NCBI GenBank assembly: GCA_000721375.1 | Contig: JOGW01000023.1 | Location: 1-64,000, forward strand | DNA: 64,000 nt | Reading direction: 5' to 3' | Source of the DNA: Streptomyces sp. NRRL B-3428 | GTDB lineage: Bacteria; Actinomycetota; Actinomycetes; Streptomycetales; Streptomycetaceae | Shown: one piece after another, positions 9,036 through 17,959 of the stretch | How positions within the stretch are numbered: position 1 is the first letter of the stretch | How the letters are laid out: each line of letters opens with the position of its first letter | Notes under the pieces: generated by a model | Databases searched by the model: none | What the model saw: the letters and a program-made list of their open reading frames with translations, nothing else | Told to the model about the DNA's origin: nothing | Program-made: the position numbers and the translations under genes

Positions 9036-12000
9036 TCACCTTGTGGCCGTCAGCTCCCAGTCCAACTCCCACATGCGTACGCTGCCGTCCTCGCTGCCCG
9101 ACAGCAGGTAGCGGTCGTCGGGCGTCAGCGCCAGCCCGAACACCTCCCCCGTATGCCCTTCCAGGGTCCTCAGGTGCCGTCCCGTGGCGGTCTCCCAGAT
9201 CCGCACGTCGCCCTTGTCGTCGCCCGAGAACGCGTACAGCCCGTCCGAGGTCAGCCGCGCCGTCCACACCGCGTCCTCGTCGTCCCGCTCCTTGCTCAGC
9301 CCTCGGACGAATTCGCCGGTCACCGCGTCACTCACCCACAGCGTCCAGTCCTCGTAATGCCCGCAGCTCAGCACGATCCGGCCATCCGCGCTCAGGCACA
9401 CCGACGTCACCCAGGCGCCCGGCTGTGCGGCGGTCACTTCCGTACGGGACTCCATGTCCCAGATGTGCAGCGTGCCGTCGAACCCTGCGGAGACCGCGCG
9501 CCGCGCATCGGCGCTGAGCCACACGCTGTTGGACTGCACGCCCCCGCCGGGCAGCGTCCGTACCAGATCGGCCCTCGTCAGGTCCCAGAGCCGCAACTCG
9601 CCGTCCAGGCAAGCCGTCAGTACCAGTCCGCCCGCGCTCACGGACGCCGTTCCGCGTTCCCCCGTCGCACCGACGCCGCGACGCCCCCGCAGCCCGTCGC
9701 TCGGATCGGTGTTCAGTTGTACGGGCCAGTGGCCGTGGGGAGTCGACCGCATGACGATGCGCCGCTTGCCGCTCGCCACCACGCGGCGCCCGTCCGCGAG
9801 CAGTGCGACCGCCCCCGTGCCGTCGTCCTGCCAGGATTCGAGCTGCGTCTTGGCCTTCGTGTCCCACAGCCGGACCTTCCCGCCGCCGGACGCGCATGCC
9901 TTCGTACCGTCCGGGGAGATCGCCACCGACCTCACCGATGGCGCGTCCGTCAGCTCCCACGCGATGCGCACCGACCGCACCCCGGACCGCACCGTCTTGG
10001 TGCCGAGGACCCGCCACAGCTCCGCAGCCCGCGGATCACCGGCGTGGCCGGGCACGGCCCTGGCGCGCTGCACCAGATCCACCGCGACCGCCGTCCGGCC
10101 TGCGGCAAGGGCCTTCTCGGCGCCGGCGAGGAGCGCGGCGCACCAGCGTCCGTGGCGGTCGAGGTCGGCCTGGCGCCGGGGCCGGCCGAGGACTGGTGTG
10201 GCGGTGAACGTCCCCGGGGGGTCCCACGTCAGCCAGCAGGCGTCCTCGGCGTCCGCGATCGTCGCCTCGCCGTCGCCGAGCCTGAGCAGCAGCTCCTGGA
10301 AGCGGGTGTTGTGGCCGTCGAAGGTCCGCAGGCAGCGGCCTCGGTCCAGATCCCACAGGCGTACGCGGCTGTCTTCGTCGACCGCGGAGAGTGCGTAGCG
10401 GCCGTCGGGGCTGAGGGCGAGTGTCGTGACCGTCCAGCCGGGTGCGGTCATGGTGTTGAGCAGTCGGCCTTGGTCGATGTCCCACACTTTGAGCTCGTGT
10501 CGCCGTGGGTTGTTGATCGCTGCGACGACGGCACGTCGGCCATCGCGGCTGAGGGCGACGGTGTCGACCTGATGACGCTGCTCGGGCATGGTCCACAGGA
10601 GGCTGCGGGAGGCGAGGTCCCAGGCCTGAACTGCGTCGTCGCCGGTGAGGGTGAGCGCACGGTCGTTGCTCACCTCGAGATCGGTGAAGTCGTCCTGCGA
10701 CGTGATCTCGTACGGCTCTCCGTCGGGGAAGTCCCAGGCGGTGAGGCGTCCGCCCACCAGTGCCACGGCGGCGCGGGCGTCGGGGGTCAGCCGTAGGTCG
10801 CTGATCCGCGGCAGCCGTTTGTCGCCGAGGTGGCGGTCCTTAGGGAGGTCCCACTGGCGTACGAGGCCGTCGGCGTCGGCGGTGATCGCGCGGCGGGCTG
10901 TGGCGTCGACGGCGACGATCTCGTTGTCGTGGCCGGTGAGGGTGCGTTGGGCCTCGCCGGTCGGCAGGTGCCACAGCCGCACCACACCGTCGCGCCCGCC
11001 GGCCAGTGCCCAACTCCCGTCCGGGTACAGCCGCACGCACCGCGGCCTGTCCTTCCAGGTCTCCTTCCAGGGCAGCGGTCGGGAGGTGACCGTGGTGCCT
11101 TGGCGGGCGCCGAGCGCGGTCCGCAGTGCGGCGGCCTCCTCGGTGCGGGGGCGGGCGCGGTCCATTTCGTCGAGGAGCGGTTCGGCACTGCGGTGGTCGC
11201 CGCGCTCCAGATGGACCTGAGCCAGGAGATGGCGGACCTGCCAGACGTCGGTGGCGGTATCGGCGCGGCGGCTTTCCAGCGAGGCGACGAACTCGTCGTC
11301 CAGCAGCTTGCCCTGGCGCCAGTGGTGCAGTCCTTGGTTGTACGTCGCGACGAGGTGCAGCGGGTCCGCGGCGAGCGCGGCGTCGAAGGCCTCTTCGGCT
11401 TCGGCGGTGCTGCCGAGGTCGAGGAGGGACAGGGCACGGTTGTTCAGCTCGTCGGCGCGCAGGTCGGCCTCGGCCGGTCGGGCGCGCGGGTATGGGGTAC
11501 CGGTCATGTCCTCGTACTGGGCGGTCAGTACGTCCGCCACGTCGGCGAGAGAGGCCGGTCGGCGGGCGGGATCCTGACGGAGGCAGCGTGCGAGGAGGGC
11601 GCCGATGCCGTACGGCATGGGCGGCCCGTCCTCGTTGTCGGCCCGGTACTCGGCCAGAGCCTCTTCGGCGGCGGGACCGGCCATCCAGGTGACCTCACCG
11701 GTGAACATCTCAAGGACCAGGACGCCGAAGCTGTACACGTCGGTGCGGCGGCCGACGCGTTCGCCTGCGGCCTGTTCGGGCGAGGCGTAGGCGGGGGTCA
11801 GGCCGGCGTGCGTGACGAGGAGGGAGTCGCCGTGCTGCTCGGCGTCGGGGTGGGGGCTCGCGGGTGTGCTCGGGAGGGCTCTGGCGAGGCCGAAGTCGGT
11901 GACCTTCACCGTGTCGTCGAGGTCGACGAGTGCATTGCCGGGCTTGACGTCCTGGTGCACGAGACCGCGGCTGTGCGCGTGGTCGAGACCCCAGGCGACC

Positions 12001-12386
12001 TGGATGGCGAAGTCGACGATACGGGCCAGGACTTCGGCGGGCCGGCCCTCGTGCAGGCGCCCGTCACGAATCCAGTCGGCAATGCTGCCGCCGCTCACGT
12101 ACTCGGAGAAAACTCGCGGTACGCCGTCGATGGTGCGCACGTAATGGCAGCCGCACACGTGCGGATGAAGGCCGAGGGACACCCAGGTCTCGGCCTCGGC
12201 CACGAACCGGTCGAGGAAACCTGTGTCGGAGAGCAGCTCGGGCCGGGGCGATTTCATGGCCAGCGTGACGCCCCATTGGAGGTGCTGCACGCGGTGGACA
12301 AGCCCCATGCCCCCTTGCTCATGGACCATCCACACCTCGTACTGCCCGTCCATGACATACGGTTCCAGCCAACGCCCCTGCACCAC
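9036..12386 (-). CDS. Ser/Thr kinase fused to TPR and about 13 WD40 repeats
   Basis: A 1116-aa protein (GTG 12386, or GTG 12383, which is better spaced from GGGGGAG). Kinase domain (about 15-295): a glycine loop around EQGGMGLVHRV, Lys in LAMKSPRP, catalytic loop HQDVKPGN with Gln in place of the usual Arg, DFGLARA, and a PAYASPEQA activation segment. TPR-like helices (about 318-440) contain NNRALSLLDLGSTAEAEEAF. The C-terminal 650 residues are WD40 repeats; I count about 13 blade ends of the type VRLWHL, LKVWDI, LRLWDL, LHIWDM and VRIWET, enough for two propellers. There is no membrane segment, so it is cytosolic. It is the first gene of the operon with Clp and FHA-kinase genes. The propellers probably recognise a ligand or partner and the kinase relays it; the ligand is unknown. 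Confidence 0.85.
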   Translation of the reverse strand: MVQGRWLEPYVMDGQYEVWMVHEQGGMGLVHRVQHLQWGVTLAMKSPRPELLSDTGFLDRFVAEAETWVSLGLHPHVCGCHYVRTIDGVPRVFSEYVSGGSIADWIRDGRLHEGRPAEVLARIVDFAIQVAWGLDHAHSRGLVHQDVKPGNALVDLDDTVKVTDFGLARALPSTPASPHPDAEQHGDSLLVTHAGLTPAYASPEQAAGERVGRRTDVYSFGVLVLEMFTGEVTWMAGPAAEEALAEYRADNEDGPPMPYGIGALLARCLRQDPARRPASLADVADVLTAQYEDMTGTPYPRARPAEADLRADELNNRALSLLDLGSTAEAEEAFDAALAADPLHLVATYNQGLHHWRQGKLLDDEFVASLESRRADTATDVWQVRHLLAQVHLERGDHRSAEPLLDEMDRARPRTEEAAALRTALGARQGTTVTSRPLPWKETWKDRPRCVRLYPDGSWALAGGRDGVVRLWHLPTGEAQRTLTGHDNEIVAVDATARRAITADADGLVRQWDLPKDRHLGDKRLPRISDLRLTPDARAAVALVGGRLTAWDFPDGEPYEITSQDDFTDLEVSNDRALTLTGDDAVQAWDLASRSLLWTMPEQRHQVDTVALSRDGRRAVVAAINNPRRHELKVWDIDQGRLLNTMTAPGWTVTTLALSPDGRYALSAVDEDSRVRLWDLDRGRCLRTFDGHNTRFQELLLRLGDGEATIADAEDACWLTWDPPGTFTATPVLGRPRRQADLDRHGRWCAALLAGAEKALAAGRTAVAVDLVQRARAVPGHAGDPRAAELWRVLGTKTVRSGVRSVRIAWELTDAPSVRSVAISPDGTKACASGGGKVRLWDTKAKTQLESWQDDGTGAVALLADGRRVVASGKRRIVMRSTPHGHWPVQLNTDPSDGLRGRRGVGATGERGTASVSAGGLVLTACLDGELRLWDLTRADLVRTLPGGGVQSNSVWLSADARRAVSAGFDGTLHIWDMESRTEVTAAQPGAWVTSVCLSADGRIVLSCGHYEDWTLWVSDAVTGEFVRGLSKERDDEDAVWTARLTSDGLYAFSGDDKGDVRIWETATGRHLRTLEGHTGEVFGLALTPDDRYLLSGSEDGSVRMWELDWELTATR

Positions 12387-12435
12387 AACTCCCCCGCGCC
12401 ATCCCGCACTTCACCGGTGATCAAGCCTGCCACCC

Positions 12436-12700
12436 TCACGCGGTGATCCGCAGGCCGTCGCGCAGTCCGGTCGTCGCGGCGTGGGACGGTGGTTCGGTGA
12501 CGCGGCCGGTGGGGTCGAGGAACAGGAAGCGGGCGATGTTGACCGGTTCGCGCTGCGCCGGTGGCGTGGAGCGGGCTGTACAGGGCGCGGCCCAGGGGGT
12601 TGGTGGCCAGGACGTCGAGGCGGCCGTTGCGGATGAAGGCCGGGCAGTCGTCCATGGAGCGCAGGACGCGCAGCACTCTGTCGGACCGGGGTTCGCGGGC
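12436..12700 (-). pseudogene. Remnant of an XRE regulator C-terminal (MmyB-like) domain
   Basis: Reading on the minus strand, LRSMDDCPAFIRNGRLDVLA and NPLGRALYSPLHAT match the ligand-binding domain of MmyB-like helix-turn-helix regulators of Streptomyces. A frameshift follows, and NIARFLFLDP, also family-typical, continues in another frame. The DNA-binding N-terminus and the C-terminal WD end are missing. The fragment sits just upstream of the WD40-kinase gene and ends in an unrelated tail. Non-functional. Confidence 0.55.
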
Positions 12701-12720
12701 GTCATGCTCTGGGCTGCTGT

Positions 12721-13842
12721 TCAGGGCGTGGGGGCGAAGCGCACCCGTACCGCGAGCAGGTCACCCGACGCATTCAGATCGGCGTTCACCGGGAAGGAGC
12801 CGTCGCCCCAGCTTGTCATTGCGCACAGCACTCGGGCATCTGCCAGGTCCACGGATCCGGCTTCGACGGGCGAAGCGCGTACCTTGCGCATGATCTGCCA
12901 GTGATGGGAGTGGGGTCGGAAGTCCACCGCCATGCGTTGCCCGGTCTCCTCTTTCCACCTCGACAGAGCACGTGCTTTGTCGAGGGCCTGCGAGACGGGC
13001 AGGGCGGTCCACCCGCGAACACCGTCCTCGCCGGGTTCGCCCAGTTCAGGTGCGGCAAACGTCGCGGCCGCTTCGTCTGCCGCGGCCCCCCAGAACGCCA
13101 CGTCGGCCAAGCCATCCACCGGCTCATCGTGCTGCCAGGTGTTCAGGGCATCGACATCGCCGAAAAGTACACGTGCCCAGTCCACCCCTATGTCACCCAG
13201 GTAAGGCGATGACGCGACGTGACCCTCGCGCATCTTGATCACGATCTCGGACCAGCGAGCGCCGACACCGTCTCCGTAGTCGACCTGGGCAGCCAGCACG
13301 GGCAGCTCCTGACTTCGAGGGACGCCGCCCACGGCAACGACGGGCACCCCGAACATCAAGAAGCCGCCACCGCCCTCTTCGGCTGTCCGGCAGGCCCTGT
13401 GGGCGTGGGCCTCCCGAACCGGCAGAGCCTCCAGTCGCGCATCCAGGCCGGCAGATCGGCAGTGGCCATCAAACGTCGCCTCGAACTCGGCGGCCTGCGA
13501 GGCCGGGATGTCATGGAGCCTGGCGCCTGACTGCCGATCAAAGGTCCGCACTGCTGCGGCAGCGTCCGGACCGGTGACCGCGAAGTCAAGGGCGCCCATG
13601 ATGTCCGCAGCCAGGGCAGGGTCTTCGATACCCAAAGAGACTGGATCGATGTACGCCGGAGACCGGTCTCCGCTCCACAGGCCCAGGTAACCACCGTCAA
13701 TGATCACCAGGGTGCCGGACGGGCACCTAATGGCCCCCAACTCGAACATGCCTTCCATGGCGCGCGAGTCTACGGCCACCTGACAAGCCATCAGCGGGCG
13801 GATGGTGAGTCGAGCAGCCACTGAGGCCCAACGGGAGTTCAC
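12721..13842 (-). CDS. Unknown protein, possibly DUF4241-like at its C-terminus
   Basis: A 373-aa protein. GTG 13842 is selected because GAAGGAA lies six bases upstream. The first half contains FELGAIRCPSGTLVIIDGGY (about 33-52) and a SLGIEDPALAADIMGALDF segment. The C-terminus reads CAMTSWGDGSFPVNADLNAS, and a W-GDG-x-(F/Y)-P-V motif of this kind is familiar from DUF4241 proteins, which often lie in immunity or conflict loci. There is no signal peptide, membrane helix or catalytic motif. The neighbours (a regulator fragment, a membrane protein, a SUKH-like fragment) suggest a reassorted toxin/immunity neighbourhood. The function is not known, and the family link is tentative. Confidence 0.55.
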   Translation of the reverse strand: MNSRWASVAARLTIRPLMACQVAVDSRAMEGMFELGAIRCPSGTLVIIDGGYLGLWSGDRSPAYIDPVSLGIEDPALAADIMGALDFAVTGPDAAAAVRTFDRQSGARLHDIPASQAAEFEATFDGHCRSAGLDARLEALPVREAHAHRACRTAEEGGGGFLMFGVPVVAVGGVPRSQELPVLAAQVDYGDGVGARWSEIVIKMREGHVASSPYLGDIGVDWARVLFGDVDALNTWQHDEPVDGLADVAFWGAAADEAAATFAAPELGEPGEDGVRGWTALPVSQALDKARALSRWKEETGQRMAVDFRPHSHHWQIMRKVRASPVEAGSVDLADARVLCAMTSWGDGSFPVNADLNASGDLLAVRVRFAPTP

Positions 13843-14076
13843 GCGGGTTCCTTCGCGCTGCGTCTGCCCAGGAGGATGCAAGTGGGGAGGTGGGAGCCTC
13901 TTTGCTGAGCTTCATCCGTACTTGTGAGTTGTTCGCAGTAACTGGCAGATTCTGCGAGTACGGCCAGTAGCTTGCGATGCCATGCAGGATTCCGGAAGTC
14001 GCCGCCGTCTGACGCTGCTGACCGGGCAGATGGAGGACGGCGCCGCACTGGCATCGAGAGACGCTTCCTGCTTTGC

Positions 14077-14541
14077 TCAGCTGCTGTTCAAGGCCGTGAG
14101 CACGTGATCCAACTCATTCGGCATCACAGCGACGAGAAGAGCCCCCTCGGGCGAGCTGCACTCGACGATTCGGGACCCACCGTTGATCTTCACCGCCTCG
14201 CGCCATGACGGTGACCGCACGCTGACCTGCCGCAGCCCCTCCGGAAGGGACACTGCCGCCCCGGCTTTGGTCCGTGGCTCCCAGCCCATTCCAGAGGGTC
14301 CTATCAACAGCCGCCCCCGAAGCCATCGTCCTTCAACCGAAGGGTGCCGGAGCAGACAGGGAATCTTGATCACATTTCCCTGAGCGGCACTGTCTGCCCG
14401 CTGCTTCACGCTGCGACGGAACAACCACGCCGTCAGCCCTGCCGCTGCCAGGGCAACCACCAGTTCGATCACTGGAGCATTCAAGCAGCGCAGAACCTGA
14501 ATGCCCAGCCCTTCTAACGCCCGCCACTTCAGCGGGTTCAC
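14077..14541 (-). CDS. Single-pass membrane protein, DUF2550-like
   Basis: A 154-aa protein. A hydrophobic helix (about residues 25-41, VIELVVALAAAGLTAWLF) is followed by a basic stretch. A beta-rich domain then begins with KIPCLLRHPS and RWLRGRLLIGPSGMGWEPR, which resembles the PH-like domain of DUF2550 membrane proteins of actinobacteria. The C-terminus ends in a helix NELDHVLTAL. The start at ATG 14541 has no strong ribosome site. Its role is unknown; it is probably anchored in the membrane with the domain in the cytosol. It is not clearly in an operon with its neighbours. Confidence 0.5.
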   Translation of the reverse strand: MNPLKWRALEGLGIQVLRCLNAPVIELVVALAAAGLTAWLFRRSVKQRADSAAQGNVIKIPCLLRHPSVEGRWLRGRLLIGPSGMGWEPRTKAGAAVSLPEGLRQVSVRSPSWREAVKINGGSRIVECSSPEGALLVAVMPNELDHVLTALNSS

Positions 14542-14689
14542 TTCCAGTCGACCTTCAGAATCCGCGAACCCGCTGGTTTCCGCCTACCACCGCAGGGTGT
14601 GCACGTTTCCCCACATCACCCGGTGCGCGTTTCGTAAACGCCGACTCCGAGCCAGTGAACTCGGCGTTGCACGGTGCCGTCAGCGCGAA

Positions 14690-14986
14690 CTACCAGATGC
14701 CGTCGATGACTTCTTCGAACGTCAGGTGCCACTGCGATCGTTCGTCCGCGAAGGGCAGCGGGTCGAATGCGGTGATGTCCGCCCGGAGCACGTCGATGCG
14801 TTCTTCCGTGTCGTCGCCGCCCTCGTCGTCCAGCAGCTGCTGGACGAGCTGGAACGTGGTGAGGGCATAGACGAGTGACTCAACGTCGCGGTGCATCGGG
14901 GTGTAGACGAGCCCTGACTCGCCGTCACCGAGGGCGTACACCGCGCCGGTATCGGGGGCGAGGGCAAGCGTGGTGTCGGCGAACAT
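14690..14986 (-). pseudogene. SUKH-like immunity protein, 5'-truncated
   Basis: The frame reads FADTTLALAPDTGAVYALGD, then VESLVYALTTFQLV, and ends in SQWHLTFEEVIDGIW. The pattern (residues after a Gly loop, D-x-x-T-G-x-V-Y, a helix with F, a terminal W-x-x-x-x-E-x-x-x-D-G) is that of SUKH-superfamily immunity proteins, close to SUKH-4. The frame stays open upstream to about 15115 without a proper start. The usual N-terminal 60-80 residues are missing, so the ATG at 14986 is probably incidental. It is a third immunity-type gene in the first 15 kb, again without a toxin. Confidence 0.45.
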
Positions 14987-15217
14987 GCCCCCGCCGGTCA
15001 GCTCGCAGTCCCCGCTCTGTGCTGGGGGTTCGACCGCTTCGGCGAGGAGGACTTCTCGGCGGCTGTCACACCCGTCGTCATCGGCGTCGATCCAGTGTGC
15101 GTGAGCACTGGATCGTCAGGAGCCAGATTCGTACCGGTGGGCAGAATCCAAGAGTGTGCCCCCTGGGCGCCAAGGAATGCGGCGGCGTGCCGGGGCGTTC
15201 GGTTGTTTCCGGTGGAA

Positions 15218-16084
15218 TCAGCGCTGCGCCCGGTAGGCCGACGGCGGCCGGTGCTGGTAGCGGCGGAACACGGTCGCGAAGTACTGGGAGGAGGGGAAGC
15301 CCAGGGCGTGGGCCATCTCGGTCACGGTCATCTCCGGCCGGTTCTCCAGCCAATCGCGGGCCCGATCGGTCTTGCGGCGCAGCAGGTAGTCCTTGGGGCT
15401 GGTGCCGGTGACGGCCCGGAACGCGTCGTAGAAATGGCTCGTCGACAGGCCCGACACGGCGGCGAGATCGGCCGCCTCGACGGGCTCGGCCAGATGGTCC
15501 TCCAGCCAGGTCAGGGCCCGCGTGATGTTCGGGTGGGCGCGGACGCCCGCTTCGGGAGCGGCAATCATCGCGGCCGCCACGCTCAGGAGGAGATCGGCCA
15601 GGACGTGCCCCAGGCGGGCATCGTTGATCCAGGTCCGGGTGCCGGAGCCGAGGCCGAGGGCGCGGTGCACGGCGTCGACGGCCCCCTCCGGCGCGTGCCA
15701 CACCGGCGGCCCCGCCCCGGCCAGCACGGACACGGCCCGGTCGAGCGGCCCGGAGCCGTCCGGCGCGGTGCGGACGATCAGCCAGGCCAGCTCGCCGCGG
15801 GGCTGCACCGTCGTCCCGGTCAGATAGGTGACGCGCGGACGGACACGCAGCACCGCGCCCGGGCCGACCGAGAAAGGCTCGCCGTCGAGGGTGAAGGTGA
15901 ACGAGCCCCTGACGGGCAGCGCGAGCACCACGAGCGACGCATGGGCCTGCGGCGGCAGCGCGTCGTGGGCCCGCAGGTAGCGGTACCGGCCCAGCGCCAT
16001 CAGTGGGGCGAGGCCACGCCCCGCCAGATCGATGATCGTCCGCTCGTCCGTCGAGGCGAGGTCGAGGTCGTCGGTGGCCGGCAT
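15218..16084 (-). CDS. AraC-family transcriptional regulator
   Basis: A 288-aa cytosolic regulator. ATG 16084 is chosen because the longer frame upstream is basic low-complexity sequence covering the divergent promoter. The N-terminal cupin-like sensing domain spans about 1-150 (SFTFTLDGEPFSVGPGAV). The C-terminal double helix-turn-helix (about 190-285) shows EAADLAAVSGLSTSHFYDAF, the RRKTDRARDWL helix and MAHALGFPSSQYFATVFRR, which is canonical AraC. It is divergent from the dioxygenase gene at 16150 with only 65 bases between, so it most likely controls that gene and itself through the repeats at 16099-16130. The inducer is unknown. Confidence 0.9.
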   Translation of the reverse strand: MPATDDLDLASTDERTIIDLAGRGLAPLMALGRYRYLRAHDALPPQAHASLVVLALPVRGSFTFTLDGEPFSVGPGAVLRVRPRVTYLTGTTVQPRGELAWLIVRTAPDGSGPLDRAVSVLAGAGPPVWHAPEGAVDAVHRALGLGSGTRTWINDARLGHVLADLLLSVAAAMIAAPEAGVRAHPNITRALTWLEDHLAEPVEAADLAAVSGLSTSHFYDAFRAVTGTSPKDYLLRRKTDRARDWLENRPEMTVTEMAHALGFPSSQYFATVFRRYQHRPPSAYRAQR

Positions 16085-16098
16085 GGTGGGAAAACTAT

Positions 16099-16130
16099 GG
16101 CGGAGAAACGCAAACGCCAAACGCTCCGCC
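16099..16130. promoter_or_regulatory. Candidate AraC operator: inverted repeat around three AAACGC direct repeats
   Basis: In the 65-base divergent gap, GGCGGAG (16099-16105) and CTCCGCC (16124-16130) form a perfect 7-bp inverted repeat. Between and overlapping them lie three copies of AAACGC, at 16106, 16112 and 16119, spaced by 6 and 7 bases. AraC-family dimers usually bind direct repeats. I infer that this is the shared control site of the AraC gene and the dioxygenase gene. Confidence 0.5.
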
Positions 16131-16149
16131 GCGGCTCTAGCGTCGAGCC

Positions 16150-16926
16150 ATGACCACACGAGCGGCATCCACCAGCACCGAGGCCTTCGCCACCGACGGT
16201 TTCGCGCCCCTGGGCGCGCTGCTGTCCGCGACCGAGGTCGAGGCATATCGGACGATCTACGACCGGTTCCTGTCCGGCGAGATCGACGCCGGCGCCAAGC
16301 GTTCGGACCTCGGCGCGGGTGCCCCGCGCCGCGACGGCGTCACCGAGAACATCACCCAGATCATGTGGCCGTCCGCGCTGTACCCCGAACTGCTTGACCT
16401 GCCGCTGCACGCCCGGGGCCTCGCCCTCGCCCGGGAACTCGCCGGCGACGACCTGATCCTCGACTTCGACATGCTCATAGACAAGGGTCCGCACACCGAA
16501 GTCCCCACCCCCTGGCACCAGGACGCCGCGTACTGGATCGAGCTCCCCGACACCCGGGCCGTCTCGATCTGGGTCGCCCTCGACGAGGCCACGCTCGCCA
16601 ACGGCTGCATGTGGTACGTCCGCGGCTCCCACCACACCCCCATCCGCCCCCACTGGCCCGCGGGCACCGGCGGCGGCGCCCTCGAGTGCACCTGTTCGGA
16701 ATCCGAGCCCGGCGCCACTCCCCTCCCGCTGGCCCCCGGCGAGGCCGCCGCCCACGCCGGCGGCACCCTCCACTACTCCCGCGGCAACACCACGTCCGGG
16801 CACCGCCGCGCCTACATCCTCAACTACCGTCCCGCCGCCATGATCGAACTAGAGCGCGCCAGCGGCATGGACCACGGACTCACCGACAACCAGCGCACCG
16901 TCCGCAACCCCGGCGCGACGATCTGA
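16150..16926 (+). CDS. Phytanoyl-CoA-dioxygenase-family (PhyH) Fe(II)/2-oxoglutarate oxygenase
   Basis: A 258-aa cytosolic non-haem iron enzyme. The facial triad is visible as WHQD (His123, Asp125) and a distal His in HAGGTLHYSRGNT (about residue 202 or 208). RAYILNYRP (about 220) supplies the 2-oxoglutarate-binding Arg. The N-terminal segment (DGFAPLGALLSATEVEAY) is family-typical, and the length matches small-molecule-modifying PhyH enzymes. It would hydroxylate an unknown metabolite with 2-oxoglutarate and O2. It is divergent from an AraC regulator, with no other pathway gene beside it; downstream is IS debris. The pair looks like a self-contained inducible hydroxylase unit. Confidence 0.85.
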   Translation: MTTRAASTSTEAFATDGFAPLGALLSATEVEAYRTIYDRFLSGEIDAGAKRSDLGAGAPRRDGVTENITQIMWPSALYPELLDLPLHARGLALARELAGDDLILDFDMLIDKGPHTEVPTPWHQDAAYWIELPDTRAVSIWVALDEATLANGCMWYVRGSHHTPIRPHWPAGTGGGALECTCSESEPGATPLPLAPGEAAAHAGGTLHYSRGNTTSGHRRAYILNYRPAAMIELERASGMDHGLTDNQRTVRNPGATI

Positions 16927-17092
16927 TCAAGCCCAAAAGCTGTGCTCAGTGCGCGGCAGCGTGCCTGGCCAGCAGGTGCTCGTTGTGCTGGGGACCGAGG
17001 CTGCGAACGCGTCGGCTCTCGGAGATGCCGAGCTCCTCCATGAGGCCGCCAGCCGTGGTGTCACCCGGCGGTGCGCAACCGACGATGATCGT

Positions 17093-17182
17093 TTACCCCT
17101 GGGGCGCGGACTTCTGCTCGAGACGTTCGTAGGGAGTCTGGCCGCCGAGGCCGCCGTGTGGGCGATGGTAGTTGTGCTCCGG
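17093..17182 (-). pseudogene. IS481/IS3-type transposase C-terminal scrap
   Basis: The minus-strand frame encodes a tail with NYHRPHGGLGGQTPYERL ending at a TAA at 17093, the standard C-terminal end of IS481/IS3-type DDE transposases. Only the last 30 residues remain. Its upstream edge abuts the IstB fragment, so a second insertion or recombination cut it. Confidence 0.65.
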
Positions 17183-17515
17183 CACAGGCAAGTCTCACCT
17201 GCTGATCGCGCTGGGCACCGAGGCCGCAATGGCCGGGTTCCGGGTGAAGTATGTCCTGGCCACCAGGCTCGTCAACGAGCTCGTGGAGGCCGCGGACGAA
17301 GAGCAGCTGACCAAGACGATTGCCCGCTACGGCCGTGTCGATCTTCCCTGCATCGACGAACTCGGATACATGGAACTCGACAAACAGGGTGCCTAGTTGA
17401 TGTTCCAGGTTCTGACCGAGCGGGGGAAGAAGAGCAGCGTCGCGATCGCCTCCAACGAAAGCTTCGGAAAAGCGCACACGTTCCGGCGAACCTGTGCCAG
17501 GCAGCGCTGAGACTT
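17172..17515 (+). pseudogene. IS21-type IstB ATPase remnant
   Basis: CSGTGKSHLLIALG contains the Walker A motif of IstB helper ATPases, and VDLPCIDELGYMELDKQGA the Walker B region. A TAG stop at about 17394 interrupts the frame, after which MFQVLTERGKKSSVAIASN continues the family sequence. The N-terminal DNA-binding part and the C-terminal lid are missing. It is inactive and marks a former IS21 element. Confidence 0.7.
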
Positions 17516-17538
17516 CACGGGTTCCGGCAGGAACGCGG

Positions 17539-17952
17539 ATGCTGCATGATCGAACGATGCTGGTCGAACTGGTGAAGGTCGCAAAGTTTCCTTGGAGCCC
17601 CTGGCTGGCCCAGGTCCGGACGCCGTTCGGCGGGACAGCGGTCCGCTGGTGCGGTGACCAGGCCGCGAAGCCGGGCAAGTACCACGTTGAGTGGACGGTC
17701 GATGTGGACATCGCCTGGGGTCGGAACGCGAAGCCGGCTGTCGGCGTCGGACCGGGAGTCCGACCTGGCGGGCACTGCGTTGTCCTGCGCGGAAGGCTGG
17801 ACCTCACCGTGGACGGCGCCGCCGTGCTGGACTTCGATGGCTCGCAGATTCTGCTGGACCTTGCTGATCCGATGCCCGAGCGTGTTGCCGGCACGTGGGT
17901 CGAGCTCTTCATAGAGCGCGAGAAGATCGCTCTCTATCCGTACGAACTCTGA
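17539..17952 (+). CDS. Small unknown protein
   Basis: A protein of 137 aa (ATG 17539, with AGGAA eight bases upstream) or 131 aa (ATG 17557). It reads as a soluble beta-rich protein: WTVDVDIAWGRNAKP in the middle, LTVDGAAVLDFDGSQILLDL, then VELFIEREKIALYPYEL at the end. The ending WVELFIEREKIALYPYEL-type strand pair recurs in short actinobacterial hypothetical proteins. No catalytic residues, signal or membrane segment are seen. It lies between an IstB scrap and an integrase scrap, so it may be cargo of a lost element. Confidence 0.5.
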   Translation: MLHDRTMLVELVKVAKFPWSPWLAQVRTPFGGTAVRWCGDQAAKPGKYHVEWTVDVDIAWGRNAKPAVGVGPGVRPGGHCVVLRGRLDLTVDGAAVLDFDGSQILLDLADPMPERVAGTWVELFIEREKIALYPYEL

Positions 17953-17959
17953 CCAGAGA

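Noticed and set aside
7315-9111. Very long plus-strand open frame across the Clp gene
   Set aside because: It is the antisense of the Clp coding frame, a common effect of strong G/C third-position bias.
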